A stretch of DNA of 64,000 nucleotides, from the NCBI RefSeq assembly GCF_008710705.1, contig NZ_VYRZ01000002.1:62001-126000 (forward strand). The letters run 5' to 3'. The translations under genes were made by a program, and so were the position numbers. Below the pieces are notes generated by a model, which was not told the DNA's origin, made no database searches, and worked only from the letters and a program-made list of their open reading frames with translations. Below are positions 1 to 9,122 of this stretch, piece after piece; positions within the stretch are counted from its first letter, which is position 1, and each line of letters starts with the position of its first letter. This stretch comes from Microbacterium radiodurans (GTDB lineage: Bacteria; Actinomycetota; Actinomycetes; Actinomycetales; Microbacteriaceae).

Positions 1-428
1 TGCACCACCCGCCGGTGCCGAGCGTGCTGCCGCTCGCCGCGAGCGTCGAGCTCCGCGATCAGCGGGCCCTGGCGGCCGTGCTGCGCGGGTCGGATGTCCG
101 CGCGATCATCGCGGGCCATCTGCACTACTCAACGTTCGCCACCTTCGCCGGCATCCCGGTGTCGGTCGCCTCATCCACCTGCTACGCGCAGGACCTCACG
201 GTCCCGGTGGGCGGCACCCGTCCGCAGGACGGCGCGCAGTCGTTCAACTTCGTGCACGTCTACGACGAGACCGTGGTGCACTCCGTCGTGCCGGTCGAGG
301 CGCCGACGACCCTCGAGTACACCGACGCCGGCGAGGCGCAGCGGCGCCTCGCCGAGGCCGGCATCGCGCCGGTCAGCGCTTCACGCCGGAGCGCGCCGCC
401 GACGCGTCCCGTGCCTGTGCTTCGCTGA
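1..428 (+). CDS. Metallophosphoesterase, CpdA-like (3' part only)
   Basis: This is the C-terminal part of a calcineurin-like phosphoesterase; the 5' end lies outside the window and the frame is open from base 3. The visible part opens with HHPP and has GHLHYSTF about 35 residues later. Both are metal-ligand motifs of the CpdA / cyclic-nucleotide phosphodiesterase branch, so hydrolysis of a phosphodiester such as cAMP is the family expectation. The exact substrate cannot be read from this part. The gene runs into a convergent Stealth gene, and the two reading frames overlap by 56 bases. Confidence 0.8.
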   Translation, partial: HHPPVPSVLPLAASVELRDQRALAAVLRGSDVRAIIAGHLHYSTFATFAGIPVSVASSTCYAQDLTVPVGGTRPQDGAQSFNFVHVYDETVVHSVVPVEAPTTLEYTDAGEAQRRLAEAGIAPVSASRRSAPPTRPVPVLR

Positions 429-1962
429 CGACCGGGATCTCCCACGGCGCCCGCACCGGGAACATGCGCTCGAGCACGTCACGGAGCGAACGCACGCGCA
501 GCTCCTCGGGCACCTCGGTCTCGCCGCCGTCGTTCAGACAGAACATGTCGATGTCGCGCCGCTTGGCGAGGCGCTCCATGCCGGCGAGCGATCGGGCGAG
601 GGTCGTCTGCACGTAGCGCGTGCGCGGCACCGACGACGGGATGGCCCGCCCCGTGAACATCGCGTAGTAGTGGTACAGCGAGTTCGTCACCGAGATGTCG
701 GTGGCGGCGCGGAAGCGCGAGCCCGCGGTGCGGGCGAAGTCGTCGGGGAACGTCTCCTCGAGCTCGCTCAGGATGCTGCGGCGCAGCGGAGCCGCGCAGT
801 GCTCGAGATCGCGGACGATCACGCGTCCGAACCGCTCCTGCAGGAGTGCGCGGTTCACGCGGAGGCCGTTGTCGTGCCCGGAGCGCTCGAGGCGCGGGTC
901 GCCGGCGCCGATGCGGACGTCGCACTCGACGAACGACGACACCCCGCCGGGGGAGAAGAACAGCTCCGGGTGCACGGGCCGCCCGAAGAACATGTCGTCG
1001 TTCGAGTAAAGGAAGTGCTCGGCGAGCCCGTCGATGCGGTGGAGCTGCGCCTCGACGGCATGCGAGTTGTGCGTCGGCAGCGTCGAGGGGTCGGCGAAGA
1101 ACTCCTCGCTGCGGACGATCGTGACCCTCGGGTGTTCGGCGAGCCACGCGGGCGCCGGGGAGTCGGTCGCGATGAAGATCCGGCGCACCCACGGGGCGTA
1201 CATGTGCACGCTCCGCAGGGCGTACCGCAGCTCGTCGACGTGACGGTAGCGGGCGGGCCCGTCATCGCCTTCGCCGACGACGTACTCCGACAGCTGCGCG
1301 GCGCGCTGGCGCTGGAAGTCGCTCGCCGAGCCGTCGACCCAGGAGAAGACCATGTCGACGTCGTGCGTCACCTCGCGCGGATGCGGGTCCAGCATCCCCT
1401 CGACGGTGCTCCATTCGCGCTCGTATCGGGTCGCGGTGACGATGCGGACGTCCTGGGCGGGGGTGATCCGCCGCATGAGGGCGTTCGCCAGCGGCGCCTC
1501 GACGGTCGTCTCGCCGAAGCGCCAGAACTCGATCCGCACGCCGTACTCGTGGTCGTATCGGCGACCGCCGCCGGCCGAGACACGCGGGCGGTAGGCGCGG
1601 AGCGCGTGGGGCACCGCCGCGGGGACGGTGGCTTCGTCGGCGAACACCGCCGGAGTCCCCTTGGCCTTGAGATAGAGCGGCTCGTCCTGCGCGAGGGTGC
1701 GGAGCACGGCTTGTGCCCGTGCGGCGTCGGCGAGGTCGAGCGCGAGCGCCGGCGTGTGGAGATCGTGCCGGATGAGCAGGGCTCGGATGCCGGCGGTCGC
1801 GAACGCGTCGGCGACGAGCAGGAGGTCGGCGGTGCGGGCGGCGTCCGGAGTCGTCTCGTCGTGGACGAGTCGGAGCACACCCTCGTCGAGCACGACGTCG
1901 GCGCGGCGGGCGGGCAGATCGATCCAGGGGTTCTCGCGGCGGGGGAGAGCGGAAAGGGCCAG
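373..1962 (-). CDS. Stealth family sugar-phosphate transferase
   Basis: This is a Stealth protein, a family of predicted hexose-1-phosphate transferases that build phosphate-linked capsular or cell-wall polysaccharide. The CR1 signature [13 protein letters not shown] lies near residue 205. It is followed by the CR2 block with the [19 protein letters not shown] and ECDVRIG segments, and later conserved regions. I place the start at a CTG (1962-1960) because a perfect AGGAGG stands five bases upstream. The protein-like sequence also continues in frame upstream of the first GTG (1893), through [14 protein letters not shown]. From CTG the protein is 529 residues, from GTG 506. No other polysaccharide gene is adjacent. 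Confidence 0.85.
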   Translation of the reverse strand: MALSALPRRENPWIDLPARRADVVLDEGVLRLVHDETTPDAARTADLLLVADAFATAGIRALLIRHDLHTPALALDLADAARAQAVLRTLAQDEPLYLKAKGTPAVFADEATVPAAVPHALRAYRPRVSAGGGRRYDHEYGVRIEFWRFGETTVEAPLANALMRRITPAQDVRIVTATRYEREWSTVEGMLDPHPREVTHDVDMVFSWVDGSASDFQRQRAAQLSEYVVGEGDDGPARYRHVDELRYALRSVHMYAPWVRRIFIATDSPAPAWLAEHPRVTIVRSEEFFADPSTLPTHNSHAVEAQLHRIDGLAEHFLYSNDDMFFGRPVHPELFFSPGGVSSFVECDVRIGAGDPRLERSGHDNGLRVNRALLQERFGRVIVRDLEHCAAPLRRSILSELEETFPDDFARTAGSRFRAATDISVTNSLYHYYAMFTGRAIPSSVPRTRYVQTTLARSLAGMERLAKRRDIDMFCLNDGGETEVPEELRVRSLRDVLERMFPVRAPWEIPVVSEAQARDASAARSGVKR

Positions 1963-2072
1963 GGTTTCCTCCTCGGGGGAAATATTCGAAGGGCAGACTA
2001 GACATTCTCCGTTACATCGGTGTTTCCCGCACCTCGATCAGTCGCGCGGTCGTCCGCGGCAGGCCGGGTCGA

Positions 2073-2078
2073 TAGGCT
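2073..2078 (+). promoter_or_regulatory. -10 box for a leaderless aldo/keto reductase mRNA
   Basis: TAGGCT stands six bases before the GTG at 2085, so transcription would begin at or next to the start codon. No Shine-Dalgarno sequence is present, which agrees with a leaderless message. Confidence 0.55.
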
Positions 2079-2084
2079 CGGACC

Positions 2085-3155
2085 GTGACCGCCTCGTCCC
2101 GTTTCCCCGCCTCGCGCGGCGGAGACCTCTCCCGTCCCTACGCCGCAGCCGCCGACCGATACGAGTCGACGACCTACCGTCAGGTCGGCTCCTCGGGTCT
2201 ATACCTTCCGCCGATCTCGCTCGGGCTGTGGTGGAACTTCGGCGACAACATCCCGTTCGATCGTCAGCGCTCGGTGCTGCGCCACGCCTTCGACCGCGGC
2301 ATCACGCACTTCGATCTCGCGAACAACTACGGCCCGCCGTACGGCTCGGCCGAGACGAACTTCGGGCGCATGATGCGGGAGGACTTCGCCCCGTACCGCG
2401 ACGAGCTGATCATCTCGTCCAAGGCCGGCTACGACATGTGGGACGGCCCCTACGGCAACCAGGGCTCGCGGAAGTACCTCATCGCGAGCGCCGAGCAGTC
2501 GCTGCAGCGGATGAGCATCGACTACGTCGACATCTTCTACTCGCACCGCGAGGACGACACCACGCCGATCGAGGAGACGGTCGGCGCGCTCGACACCCTC
2601 GTCCGGCAGGGCAAGGCCCTCTACGTCGGCATCTCGTCGTACTCGGCCGAGAACTCCGCGCGGGCCGCCGCCGTGGCACGCGACCTCGGCACGCCGCTGG
2701 TCATCCATCAGCCGTCGTATTCGATCCTCAACCGCTGGATCGAGGACGGCCTGACCGATCAGCTCCGCTCCGACGGCATGGGAGTGATCGGATTCATGCC
2801 GCTGCAGCAGGGCCTGCTGACCGGTCGGTACCTCGACGACGGCACCTCGGACCGGTCGATGCAGCGCTTCTCGCTTCCCGAGGAGGGACGGCTCACCGAG
2901 GGCGCACTGAAGGGCCTGCGTGCGCTGTCGGACATCGCGCGCGACCGCGGTCAGACTCTCGCGCAGCTCGCGATTCGCTGGACCCTCCGCGATCCCGTGG
3001 TCGCCTCGGCGCTCATCGGGGCGTCGCGGACGTCGCAGCTCGACGAGAACCTCGCCGCGCTCGATGCGCCGGACTTCGACGCCGACGAGCTGCGGCGCAT
3101 CGACGAGATCGCCGCCGGGATCGGCGATGTCTGGGCGGATCCGGACCGCTCATGA
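2085..3155 (+). CDS. Aldo/keto reductase, YghZ/Mgr type
   Basis: This is an NADPH-dependent aldo/keto reductase of 356 residues. It is closest in pattern to the L-glyceraldehyde-3-phosphate reductase (YghZ/AKR14) branch, judged by the GLWWNFGD and FDLANNYGPPYGSAE segments. The catalytic tetrad is visible as D77, Y82, K113 and H154 (YSHRED). It acts in the cytosol on small aldehydes; the physiological substrate is not clear. The stop overlaps the ispE start by four bases (ATGA), so it is the first gene of a coupled operon with ispE and the acetyltransferase. The GTG start is chosen because a -10 box lies six bases upstream. Confidence 0.9.
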   Translation: MTASSRFPASRGGDLSRPYAAAADRYESTTYRQVGSSGLYLPPISLGLWWNFGDNIPFDRQRSVLRHAFDRGITHFDLANNYGPPYGSAETNFGRMMREDFAPYRDELIISSKAGYDMWDGPYGNQGSRKYLIASAEQSLQRMSIDYVDIFYSHREDDTTPIEETVGALDTLVRQGKALYVGISSYSAENSARAAAVARDLGTPLVIHQPSYSILNRWIEDGLTDQLRSDGMGVIGFMPLQQGLLTGRYLDDGTSDRSMQRFSLPEEGRLTEGALKGLRALSDIARDRGQTLAQLAIRWTLRDPVVASALIGASRTSQLDENLAALDAPDFDADELRRIDEIAAGIGDVWADPDRS

Positions 3156-4093
3156 GTCTCGGCGTCGTCCCCGAGCGGGTGCGCGTCCGGGCCCCGGGCA
3201 AGATCAACCTGTTCCTCGAGGTCGGCGCCGTCCACGACGACGGCTACCACGACGTCGCCACCGTCTACCAGGCCGTCTCGCTCTACGAGGAGGTCGTCGC
3301 AAGCCTCGACGACGAGTTCTCCGTGCGGGTGGTCGATGAGACCGGCAGACCCGTCGCCGGGGTGCCGGACGACGATCGCAACCTTGCGCTGCGGGCGGCG
3401 CGCATGGTCGCGCGCGAGATCGGCTATCTCGGCGGCGTGCACCTCGACATCCGCAAGGCCGTCCCGGTGGCCGGCGGCATGGGCGGAGGATCGGCGGATG
3501 CCGCGGCGGCCCTCGTCGCGTGCGACGCCCTCTGGGGCGCGGGCCTCACGTCCCTCGCCCTTCACGAGATGGCGGCGCGGCTCGGCGCCGACGTCCCCTT
3601 CGCTCTCCTCGGCGGCAGCGCCGTCGGCACGGGGCGGGGCGATCGCCTGAGTCCCGCGCTCGCTCGCGCACGCTTCGACTGGGTGCTCGTCTCGCGCACC
3701 ACGGGGCTCTCGACTCCGGCCGTCTACGACGAGCTCGACCGCCTCCGCGCGGCCAGCCGCCTCGACATCGCCCCGGAACCGGGCGTCCCGGAGGTCGATC
3801 CCACGGTGCTCGCGGCGCTGCGGTCGGGCGCGGTCGACACGCTCGCGTCGGGGCTCCGCAACGATCTCCAGGATGCGGCGTGCTCGCTCGAACCCCGGCT
3901 CCGTGACGTGCTCGACGCCGCCGCCGGCGCCGGAGCCGTGGCGGGGATCGTCTCGGGATCGGGACCGACGGTCGCCCTCCTGGCCGCCGATGCGGATTCG
4001 GCTCGTCGTCTCGAGCACGACCTCGGAGCCGCCGGGCATCGCGCCCGCCACGTGTACGGACCGGTCCCGGGAGCGAAGGTGATGCACCGATGA
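3152..4093 (+). CDS. ispE: 4-diphosphocytidyl-2-C-methyl-D-erythritol kinase
   Basis: IspE phosphorylates CDP-methylerythritol with ATP in the MEP pathway to isopentenyl diphosphate. The protein has 313 residues and shows the GHMP-kinase plan. APGKINLFLEV stands at the N terminus, and the phosphate-binding loop PVAGGMGGGSADAAAAL is near residue 110. A C-terminal glycine-rich GIVSGSGPTVALL motif follows. The ATG overlaps the upstream stop, and its own stop overlaps the next ATG, so translation of all three genes is coupled. ispH of the same pathway lies 55 kb downstream. In many actinobacteria ispE follows ksgA, but not here. Confidence 0.95.
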   Translation: MSLGVVPERVRVRAPGKINLFLEVGAVHDDGYHDVATVYQAVSLYEEVVASLDDEFSVRVVDETGRPVAGVPDDDRNLALRAARMVAREIGYLGGVHLDIRKAVPVAGGMGGGSADAAAALVACDALWGAGLTSLALHEMAARLGADVPFALLGGSAVGTGRGDRLSPALARARFDWVLVSRTTGLSTPAVYDELDRLRAASRLDIAPEPGVPEVDPTVLAALRSGAVDTLASGLRNDLQDAACSLEPRLRDVLDAAAGAGAVAGIVSGSGPTVALLAADADSARRLEHDLGAAGHRARHVYGPVPGAKVMHR

Positions 4094-5409
4094 CGCAGCA
4101 GCAGGAGGATTGGGTCGCCGGCGCCGTGGACGCCGCGTCGGAGGAGGCCCTCGGGAATCACGGCCTCGAGTACCGGATCGTGGCGAGCGGTTCCCCGGAT
4201 TTCGACGGCTGGCTCGCGGGCGTCGTCCGCGGTTTCCAAGACGGCGAGCCGAGCGCCGCGCAGGTCGCGGCCGCGCGGGAGCGCAACAGCGAGCGTCGCC
4301 TGACCGGCGTCTTCGACCGTGACGGCGCCCAGCCCGAGGTCGCGGTCGGGACGATCGCGTCCTGGGCGGGGGAGCTCACCGTGCCCGGCGGGTCGACCTC
4401 GTCCGTCGCGATCAGCGCCGTCACCGTCGCGCAGACCCACCGCCGACGCGGCATCGCCCGCGCCCTCCTGGAGGGCGAGCTGCGCGCAGCGGCCGCATCC
4501 GGCATCCCGCTCGCCTCGCTCACCGTCACCGAGTCGACGCTGTACGGCCGCTACGGGTTCGGCGCCGCCGGATCCGGCGCGATCATCGACATCGACACCC
4601 GCCGCGTGCGGTGGGCCGGTCCCGTGCCGGGCGGCCGTCTCGACTATGCGGCTCGCGACGTTGCGCAGCGCGAGCTCGTCGCGCTGCACGAGCGCGCGCG
4701 CGGAGGTGTTCCCGGTGACGTCTCGCTGCCGCCGGGGCACGAGCACCGCTTCACCGGCACGGCCCCCGACGCCGAGCGCGGCGGAGCGACGCGGTGCGTG
4801 CAGTACCGCGACGAGTCGGGGGAGGTGCGTGGCATCCTCGCCTACACGATCGCGCTCGACGACCGCGATCGCATCAAGGGCACGGCGACCATCACGGCGC
4901 TCGTCGCCGAGACCGATGAGGCGTACGCGGCGCTGTGGCGCTTCGTGCTCGAGCTCGATCTCGTCACGCGCGTGCACGCGGAGCTCTGCGCCGTCGACGA
5001 GCCCGTGCTCTGGATGATCGGCGACCGGCGCGCGGCGTCGGTGTCGGTGTTCGACCACCAGTACCTGCGCATCCTCGATCTCGCCGGAGCCCTCGAGGCG
5101 CGGCGGTACGCCGCGCCGGGGCGGTTCGCACTCGAGGTGGCCGATCGGCTCGGCATCGCGGGCGGTCGCGTCATGCTCGACGTCGCCGCCGACGGCACCG
5201 CGGCGGTGACCCGGCTCGAGCCGGCGGACGCCGTGCCGCCCGGGGCGACGTCGGTGTCGCTCGACAGCTCGGTCCTCGCATCGCTCTACCTCGGCGACGT
5301 CTCGGCGGTCGCTCTCGGGCGCGCCGGGCGGGTGAGGGCGGACGACGTCGAGAGCCTGGCACGCACCTTCGGGTGGCCGGTGACCCCGCGGGTCGCGTTC
5401 TGGTACTGA
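4090..5409 (+). CDS. GNAT N-acetyltransferase, Eis-like
   Basis: This 439-residue protein looks like the Eis group of enhanced-intracellular-survival acetyltransferases, which move acetyl from acetyl-CoA to amines. The N-terminal GNAT fold carries ISAVTVAQTHRRRGIAR, whose HRRRGIA is the acetyl-CoA pyrophosphate loop. The next segment, LYGRYGFG, is typical of Eis. A second degenerate GNAT domain and a sterol-carrier-like C-terminal domain fill the rest. In known Eis proteins the C-terminal carboxylate acts in catalysis; here the chain ends in FWY. The substrate is unknown, and aminoglycoside modification should not be assumed. It is translationally coupled to ispE through ATGA. Confidence 0.85.
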   Translation: MTQQQEDWVAGAVDAASEEALGNHGLEYRIVASGSPDFDGWLAGVVRGFQDGEPSAAQVAAARERNSERRLTGVFDRDGAQPEVAVGTIASWAGELTVPGGSTSSVAISAVTVAQTHRRRGIARALLEGELRAAAASGIPLASLTVTESTLYGRYGFGAAGSGAIIDIDTRRVRWAGPVPGGRLDYAARDVAQRELVALHERARGGVPGDVSLPPGHEHRFTGTAPDAERGGATRCVQYRDESGEVRGILAYTIALDDRDRIKGTATITALVAETDEAYAALWRFVLELDLVTRVHAELCAVDEPVLWMIGDRRAASVSVFDHQYLRILDLAGALEARRYAAPGRFALEVADRLGIAGGRVMLDVAADGTAAVTRLEPADAVPPGATSVSLDSSVLASLYLGDVSAVALGRAGRVRADDVESLARTFGWPVTPRVAFWY

Positions 5410-5488
5410 CGACGGTCCGGCCGATTCCGGCAGAGATAGTCCATTTCCCGCTGTGACGCAACACGACCCCGATGTCAGCGGTGGCCGC

Positions 5489-5494
5489 TAGCGT
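5489..5494 (+). promoter_or_regulatory. -10 box for DUF427/osmoprotectant operon
   Basis: TAGCGT lies nine bases before the ATG at 5504, giving a leader of only a few bases. No convincing -35 is seen at 17 bp. Confidence 0.45.
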
Positions 5495-5503
5495 GAGAGG
5501 TCC

Positions 5504-5812
5504 ATGACGGAGGGCGGCACCATGCGCGCACGACTGGGCGAACAGATCATCGCCGAAGCCGATCAGGACGATCTCGTCCGCATCGAGGGGAACTGGTACT
5601 TCCCGCCGAAGAGCATCGCCGACGGGGCGCTGAGCCCCAGCGCGACCCCCTACACCTGCCCCTGGAAGGGCGACGCCCAGTACTTCGACGTGGCCGGCCG
5701 GACCGACCTCGCGTGGTCGTACCCGACGCCCTACGCCACGGCGATCGAGCGCGTGGGCACCGACTTCTCCGGCTACGTGGCGTTCGATCCGTCCGTCACG
5801 GTCGAGAGCTGA
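5504..5812 (+). CDS. DUF427 domain protein
   Basis: This is a 102-residue protein made of a single DUF427 domain, recognised from the NWYFPP, YTCPWKGDAQYFDV and DLAWSYPTPYATA segments. No reaction is established for the family. A second in-frame ATG lies six codons downstream at 5522. The gene ends seven bases before the ATPase gene of the osmoprotectant importer and is probably co-transcribed with it, though a functional link is only inference. Confidence 0.85.
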   Translation: MTEGGTMRARLGEQIIAEADQDDLVRIEGNWYFPPKSIADGALSPSATPYTCPWKGDAQYFDVAGRTDLAWSYPTPYATAIERVGTDFSGYVAFDPSVTVES

Positions 5813-5819
5813 TCCGCGG

Positions 5820-6641
5820 GTGATCGAGTTCCGAGGCGTCGGGAAGCAGTTCCCCGACGGCACGCGGGCCGTCCAGGACTTCTCGCTCGTCATCCCCTCG
5901 CACAAGACGACGGTCTTCGTCGGTTCGTCCGGATGCGGCAAGACGACCCTTCTGCGGATGATCAACCGGATGGTCGAGCCGACCTCGGGCGTCATCGAGA
6001 TCGACGGCGAGAACGTGCTGAGCGGGTCGCCCGTCGAGCTGCGCCGACGGATCGGGTACGTCATGCAGAACTCGGGGCTGCTGCCGCATTTCACCGTCGC
6101 GGACAACATCGCCACAGTGCCGGTCCTCACGGGGACGAGCCGCCGCGACGCACGCCGGCGCGCGCTGGAGCTCATGGAGACCGTCGGTCTCGACCCGAAG
6201 ATGGCCGACCGCTACCCGGCGCAGCTCTCGGGCGGACAGCAGCAGCGCGTGGGCGTCGCCCGCGGACTCGCGTCCGACCCCAACATCCTGCTCATGGACG
6301 AGCCGTTCGGCGCCGTCGATCCCATCGTGCGCGACGAGTTGCAGCAGGAGCTGCTGCGCCTGCAGCGGGAGCTCGGCAAGACCGTGGTGTTCGTGACGCA
6401 CGACATCGACGAGGCGTTCCTGCTCGGCGACCAGGTCGTCATCCTGGCCGCCGGGGCGAACAAGCTCCAGGTCGGCTCTCCCAGCGAGATCATCCGCGAA
6501 CCCGCCGACGACTTCGTCTCGAGCTTCATCGGCGTCGACCGCGGCAAGCGCGCGCTGCGCGTCGAGCGCACCGAGAGCGGCACCGTGCTGGTGGACTCCG
6601 AGGGTCGCGCACAGGGCCGGCTGGTCGAGGGCGGCTCCTGA
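5820..6641 (+). CDS. Osmoprotectant ABC transporter ATPase (OpuCA/ProV-like)
   Basis: This ATPase drives import of quaternary-amine osmoprotectants such as glycine betaine, carnitine or choline. The chain of 273 residues has Walker A GSSGCGKTT near residue 39, Q-loop VMQNSG, signature LSGGQQQRV, Walker B ILLMDEP and switch histidine VTHD. After the ATPase core there is only a short tail and no clear pair of CBS domains, which longer OpuCA proteins carry for ionic-strength sensing. It starts at GTG, seven bases after the DUF427 stop, and is followed by two permeases and the binding protein. Confidence 0.92.
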   Translation: MIEFRGVGKQFPDGTRAVQDFSLVIPSHKTTVFVGSSGCGKTTLLRMINRMVEPTSGVIEIDGENVLSGSPVELRRRIGYVMQNSGLLPHFTVADNIATVPVLTGTSRRDARRRALELMETVGLDPKMADRYPAQLSGGQQQRVGVARGLASDPNILLMDEPFGAVDPIVRDELQQELLRLQRELGKTVVFVTHDIDEAFLLGDQVVILAAGANKLQVGSPSEIIREPADDFVSSFIGVDRGKRALRVERTESGTVLVDSEGRAQGRLVEGGS

Positions 6642-6642
6642 C

Positions 6643-7317
6643 GTGTCGTGGATCTGGTCGAACCTCGATCTCATCTTCTCGCTGGCGCTCGATCACATCC
6701 GTCAGAGCGTCATCGCGATCGTCCTGGGCCTCGTCCTCTCGGTGCCGCTCGGCTTCGTCGCATGGCGTTACCGCCTCCTGCGCGGCTGGGTCATCACCGT
6801 GACCGGACTGCTGTACACGATCCCCTCGCTCGCCCTGCTCGTGCTCCTGCCGAGCGTGCTGGGCTACGGCATCCGCACCGAGACGAACCTCATCGTCGGG
6901 CTCACGATCTACGCGATCGCGATCCAGACCCGCTCCGTCGCCGACGGCTTCGACTCCGTCGACAGCGGCGTCCGTCAGGCCGCAACGGCGATGGGCTACG
7001 GCGGCTTCCGGCGCTTCTGGGCGGTCGACCTCCCGCTCGCCGGACCCGTGATCCTCGCGGGCCTGCGGGTCATGTCGGTGTCCACCGTGTCGCTCGCCAC
7101 CGTCGGCATCCTCGTCGGAGTCACGAACCTCGGCTACCTGTTCACCAACGGCATCCAGCGCCGCCTCCTCGAGGAGGTCTTCGCGGGCATCGTCGCCGTC
7201 GCGGTCATCGCGCTCGTGATCGACGTGCTGCTCGTCCTCCTGGGGCGCGTCGTGATGCCCTGGGCGCGTGCCGGCGCGCCGCGACGCGAACGCCGCAGAC
7301 GGGTGGCGGTCGCATGA
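6643..7317 (+). CDS. Osmoprotectant ABC transporter permease (first)
   Basis: This is an integral membrane subunit of 224 residues with about six transmembrane helices. The cytoplasmic coupling loop is visible as DSGVRQAATAMGYGGFRRFW, the EAA-type motif that docks on the ATPase. The sequence resembles OpuCB/OpuCD and YehW-type permeases. The GTG start is one base after the ATPase stop codon. The stop overlaps the ATG of the second permease, so the two membrane subunits are made together and likely form a heterodimer. Confidence 0.9.
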   Translation: MSWIWSNLDLIFSLALDHIRQSVIAIVLGLVLSVPLGFVAWRYRLLRGWVITVTGLLYTIPSLALLVLLPSVLGYGIRTETNLIVGLTIYAIAIQTRSVADGFDSVDSGVRQAATAMGYGGFRRFWAVDLPLAGPVILAGLRVMSVSTVSLATVGILVGVTNLGYLFTNGIQRRLLEEVFAGIVAVAVIALVIDVLLVLLGRVVMPWARAGAPRRERRRRVAVA

Positions 7318-8030
7318 ACGTCTTCCTCGATGCCATCGCCTGGCTCGTCGACCCCGCCCAGTACAGCGGCTCGAACTCCCTTCCGGTCCTCGTCGGTCAG
7401 CAGCTGTTCTACACGTTCATCTCGGTGCTCATCGCCGCCGTGATCGCCGTGCCGATCGGATGGGCGATCGGACACACCGGTCGCGGTCGCGAGTTCGCCG
7501 TCGCCGTGTCGGGCGCGGCGCGCGCGATCCCGTCGTTCGGTCTGCTCATCCTGCTGATCCTCCTGCTCGGGGTCACCCAGAAGGTCGAGGCCGCGTTCAT
7601 CACGTTCGTCGTGCTCGCGATCCCCGCGCTGCTGGCAGGCGCCTACAGCGGACTCGAGGCGATCGACCGTCGCACGATCGACGCCGCACGGGCGGTCGGG
7701 ATGACGGAGTGGCAGATCCTCTGGCGCGTCGAGGTCCCGCTCGGTCTGCCGCTGCTGATCGGCGGTCTCCGCTCGGCCGTGCTGCAGGTCGTCGCGACCG
7801 TGACCATCGCCGGCTACACCGATCTCGGTGGGCTCGGCTTCCGCATCATCCAGGGCATCGATCTGCGCGCGATCGACCAGGTGCTCGGCGCGGCGCTGCT
7901 TCTCGCCTTGCTCGCCCTCGCCCTCGATGCGATCTTCGCCCTGCTGCAGCGCCTGAGCGTGCCGCGGGGCGTCCGCGCCGCGGAGCCTGCCCCCGAGCGA
8001 CGGCGTCGTCCCGTCGCGGCGACGGCCTGA
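7314..8030 (+). CDS. Osmoprotectant ABC transporter permease (second)
   Basis: This second permease has 238 residues and about six transmembrane helices. The EAA loop is read at TIDAARAVGMTEWQILWRVE, followed by PLGLPLLIGGLRSA. The ATG at 7314 overlaps the upstream stop by four bases. A 66-bp gap to the binding-protein gene carries a good Shine-Dalgarno (AAAGAGGA) for that gene. Together with its partner it forms the membrane channel of the importer. Confidence 0.9.
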   Translation: MNVFLDAIAWLVDPAQYSGSNSLPVLVGQQLFYTFISVLIAAVIAVPIGWAIGHTGRGREFAVAVSGAARAIPSFGLLILLILLLGVTQKVEAAFITFVVLAIPALLAGAYSGLEAIDRRTIDAARAVGMTEWQILWRVEVPLGLPLLIGGLRSAVLQVVATVTIAGYTDLGGLGFRIIQGIDLRAIDQVLGAALLLALLALALDAIFALLQRLSVPRGVRAAEPAPERRRRPVAATA

Positions 8031-8096
8031 CCCCTCCCCACCCCACCCGTACCCACCCGACCCCTGCCCCATTCACAGCACCAGAAAGAGGACAAC

Positions 8097-9017
8097 ATGT
8101 CTCGCTTCTCCACCCGCCGTCTGCTGACGGCCGGTGTCGGCGTGATCGCCGCCACCACCCTGTTCGCAGGCTGCGCCGGCTCCGACCCGCTCGCCGACGG
8201 CGGCGGCGACGCCAGCGCGCCCGCGGCCGACGGCACGATCGTCATCGGCTCGCAGGACTACTACTCGAACGAGATCATCGCCGAGATCTACGCGCAGGCT
8301 CTCGAGGGCGCCGGCAAGACCGTCGACCGCCAGTTCACGACCGGGCAGCGCGAGGCGTACCTGCCCGAGCTCGAGAACGGCTCGCTGACGCTCTTCCCCG
8401 AGTACAGCGGCAACCTGCTGCAGTACTTCGACGCCGAGACCGAGGCCCGTACGTCCGAGGATGTGTACGCGGCCCTCGCCGACGCGCTGCCCGAGAACCT
8501 CACCGTCCTCGACCAGGCGACCGCGAGCGACCAGGACTCGTACACCGTGACCGCGGCGTTCGCCGAGCAGTGGAACCTCACCACGATCGCCGACCTCGCC
8601 AACGTCACCGAGCCGCTCACGCTCGGCGGACCGGCCGAGCTCGAGCAGCGCCCGTACGGACCGAGCGGACTCGAGGCGACCTACGGCGTGCAGGCGGCGT
8701 TCCAGGCCACCGGTGAGACCACGGTGGACGACCTCGTCGCCGGCACCGTCAACATCGCGAACGTCTTCACCGCCGACCCGCGCATCCAGACCGACGACCT
8801 CGTCGTCCTCGAGGACCCCGAGGGTCTGTTCCTCGCCTCGAACGTCGTCCCCGTCGTCAACACGAGCGTCGAGGCGGAGGTCGCCGACACCATCAACGCC
8901 GTGAGTGCCAAGCTCACCCCGGAGGCCCTCGTCGCGCTGAACGTGCAGAGCACGGTCGACAAGCTCGAGCCGGCCGCCATCGCGAAGGCGTGGCTCGAGG
9001 AGAACGGTCTCGTCTGA
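8097..9017 (+). CDS. Osmoprotectant-binding lipoprotein (OpuCC/ProX-like)
   Basis: This is the substrate-binding component of the importer, 306 residues. A lipoprotein signal ends in the lipobox LFAGC with lipidated C26, so the protein is anchored on the outer face of the membrane. The mature part begins with TIVIGSQDYYSNEIIAEIYAQ. It carries the LFPEYSGNLLQYF segment typical of OpuAC/ProX-type quaternary-amine binding domains. Which compatible solute it prefers cannot be decided by reading. It is the last gene of the operon; a strong hairpin follows 35 bases after the stop. Confidence 0.92.
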   Translation: MSRFSTRRLLTAGVGVIAATTLFAGCAGSDPLADGGGDASAPAADGTIVIGSQDYYSNEIIAEIYAQALEGAGKTVDRQFTTGQREAYLPELENGSLTLFPEYSGNLLQYFDAETEARTSEDVYAALADALPENLTVLDQATASDQDSYTVTAAFAEQWNLTTIADLANVTEPLTLGGPAELEQRPYGPSGLEATYGVQAAFQATGETTVDDLVAGTVNIANVFTADPRIQTDDLVVLEDPEGLFLASNVVPVVNTSVEAEVADTINAVSAKLTPEALVALNVQSTVDKLEPAAIAKAWLEENGLV

Positions 9018-9051
9018 CCTCGATCCAGCCCTCCGGGGCACCGCGACACAT

Positions 9052-9102
9052 CACTTTCGCGCCGACATCGTGGGTTCACCCCACGGTCTCGGCGCGAAAG
9101 TG
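9052..9102. terminator. Bidirectional terminator-like hairpin
   Basis: Perfect 14-base arms (9052-9065 and 9089-9102) enclose a second 6-bp stem (9069-9074 with 9080-9085) separated by small internal bulges. It sits between two convergent genes and can serve both strands. Confidence 0.75.
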
Positions 9103-9122
9103 CTTTCTCGCGGGGATGCGGA

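Noticed and set aside
94..2001. Long plus-strand open frame (635 codons) opposite the Stealth gene
   Set aside because: It is Arg/Ala/Val-rich with no recognisable domain and mirrors the codon pattern of the Stealth gene; a high-GC shadow frame.
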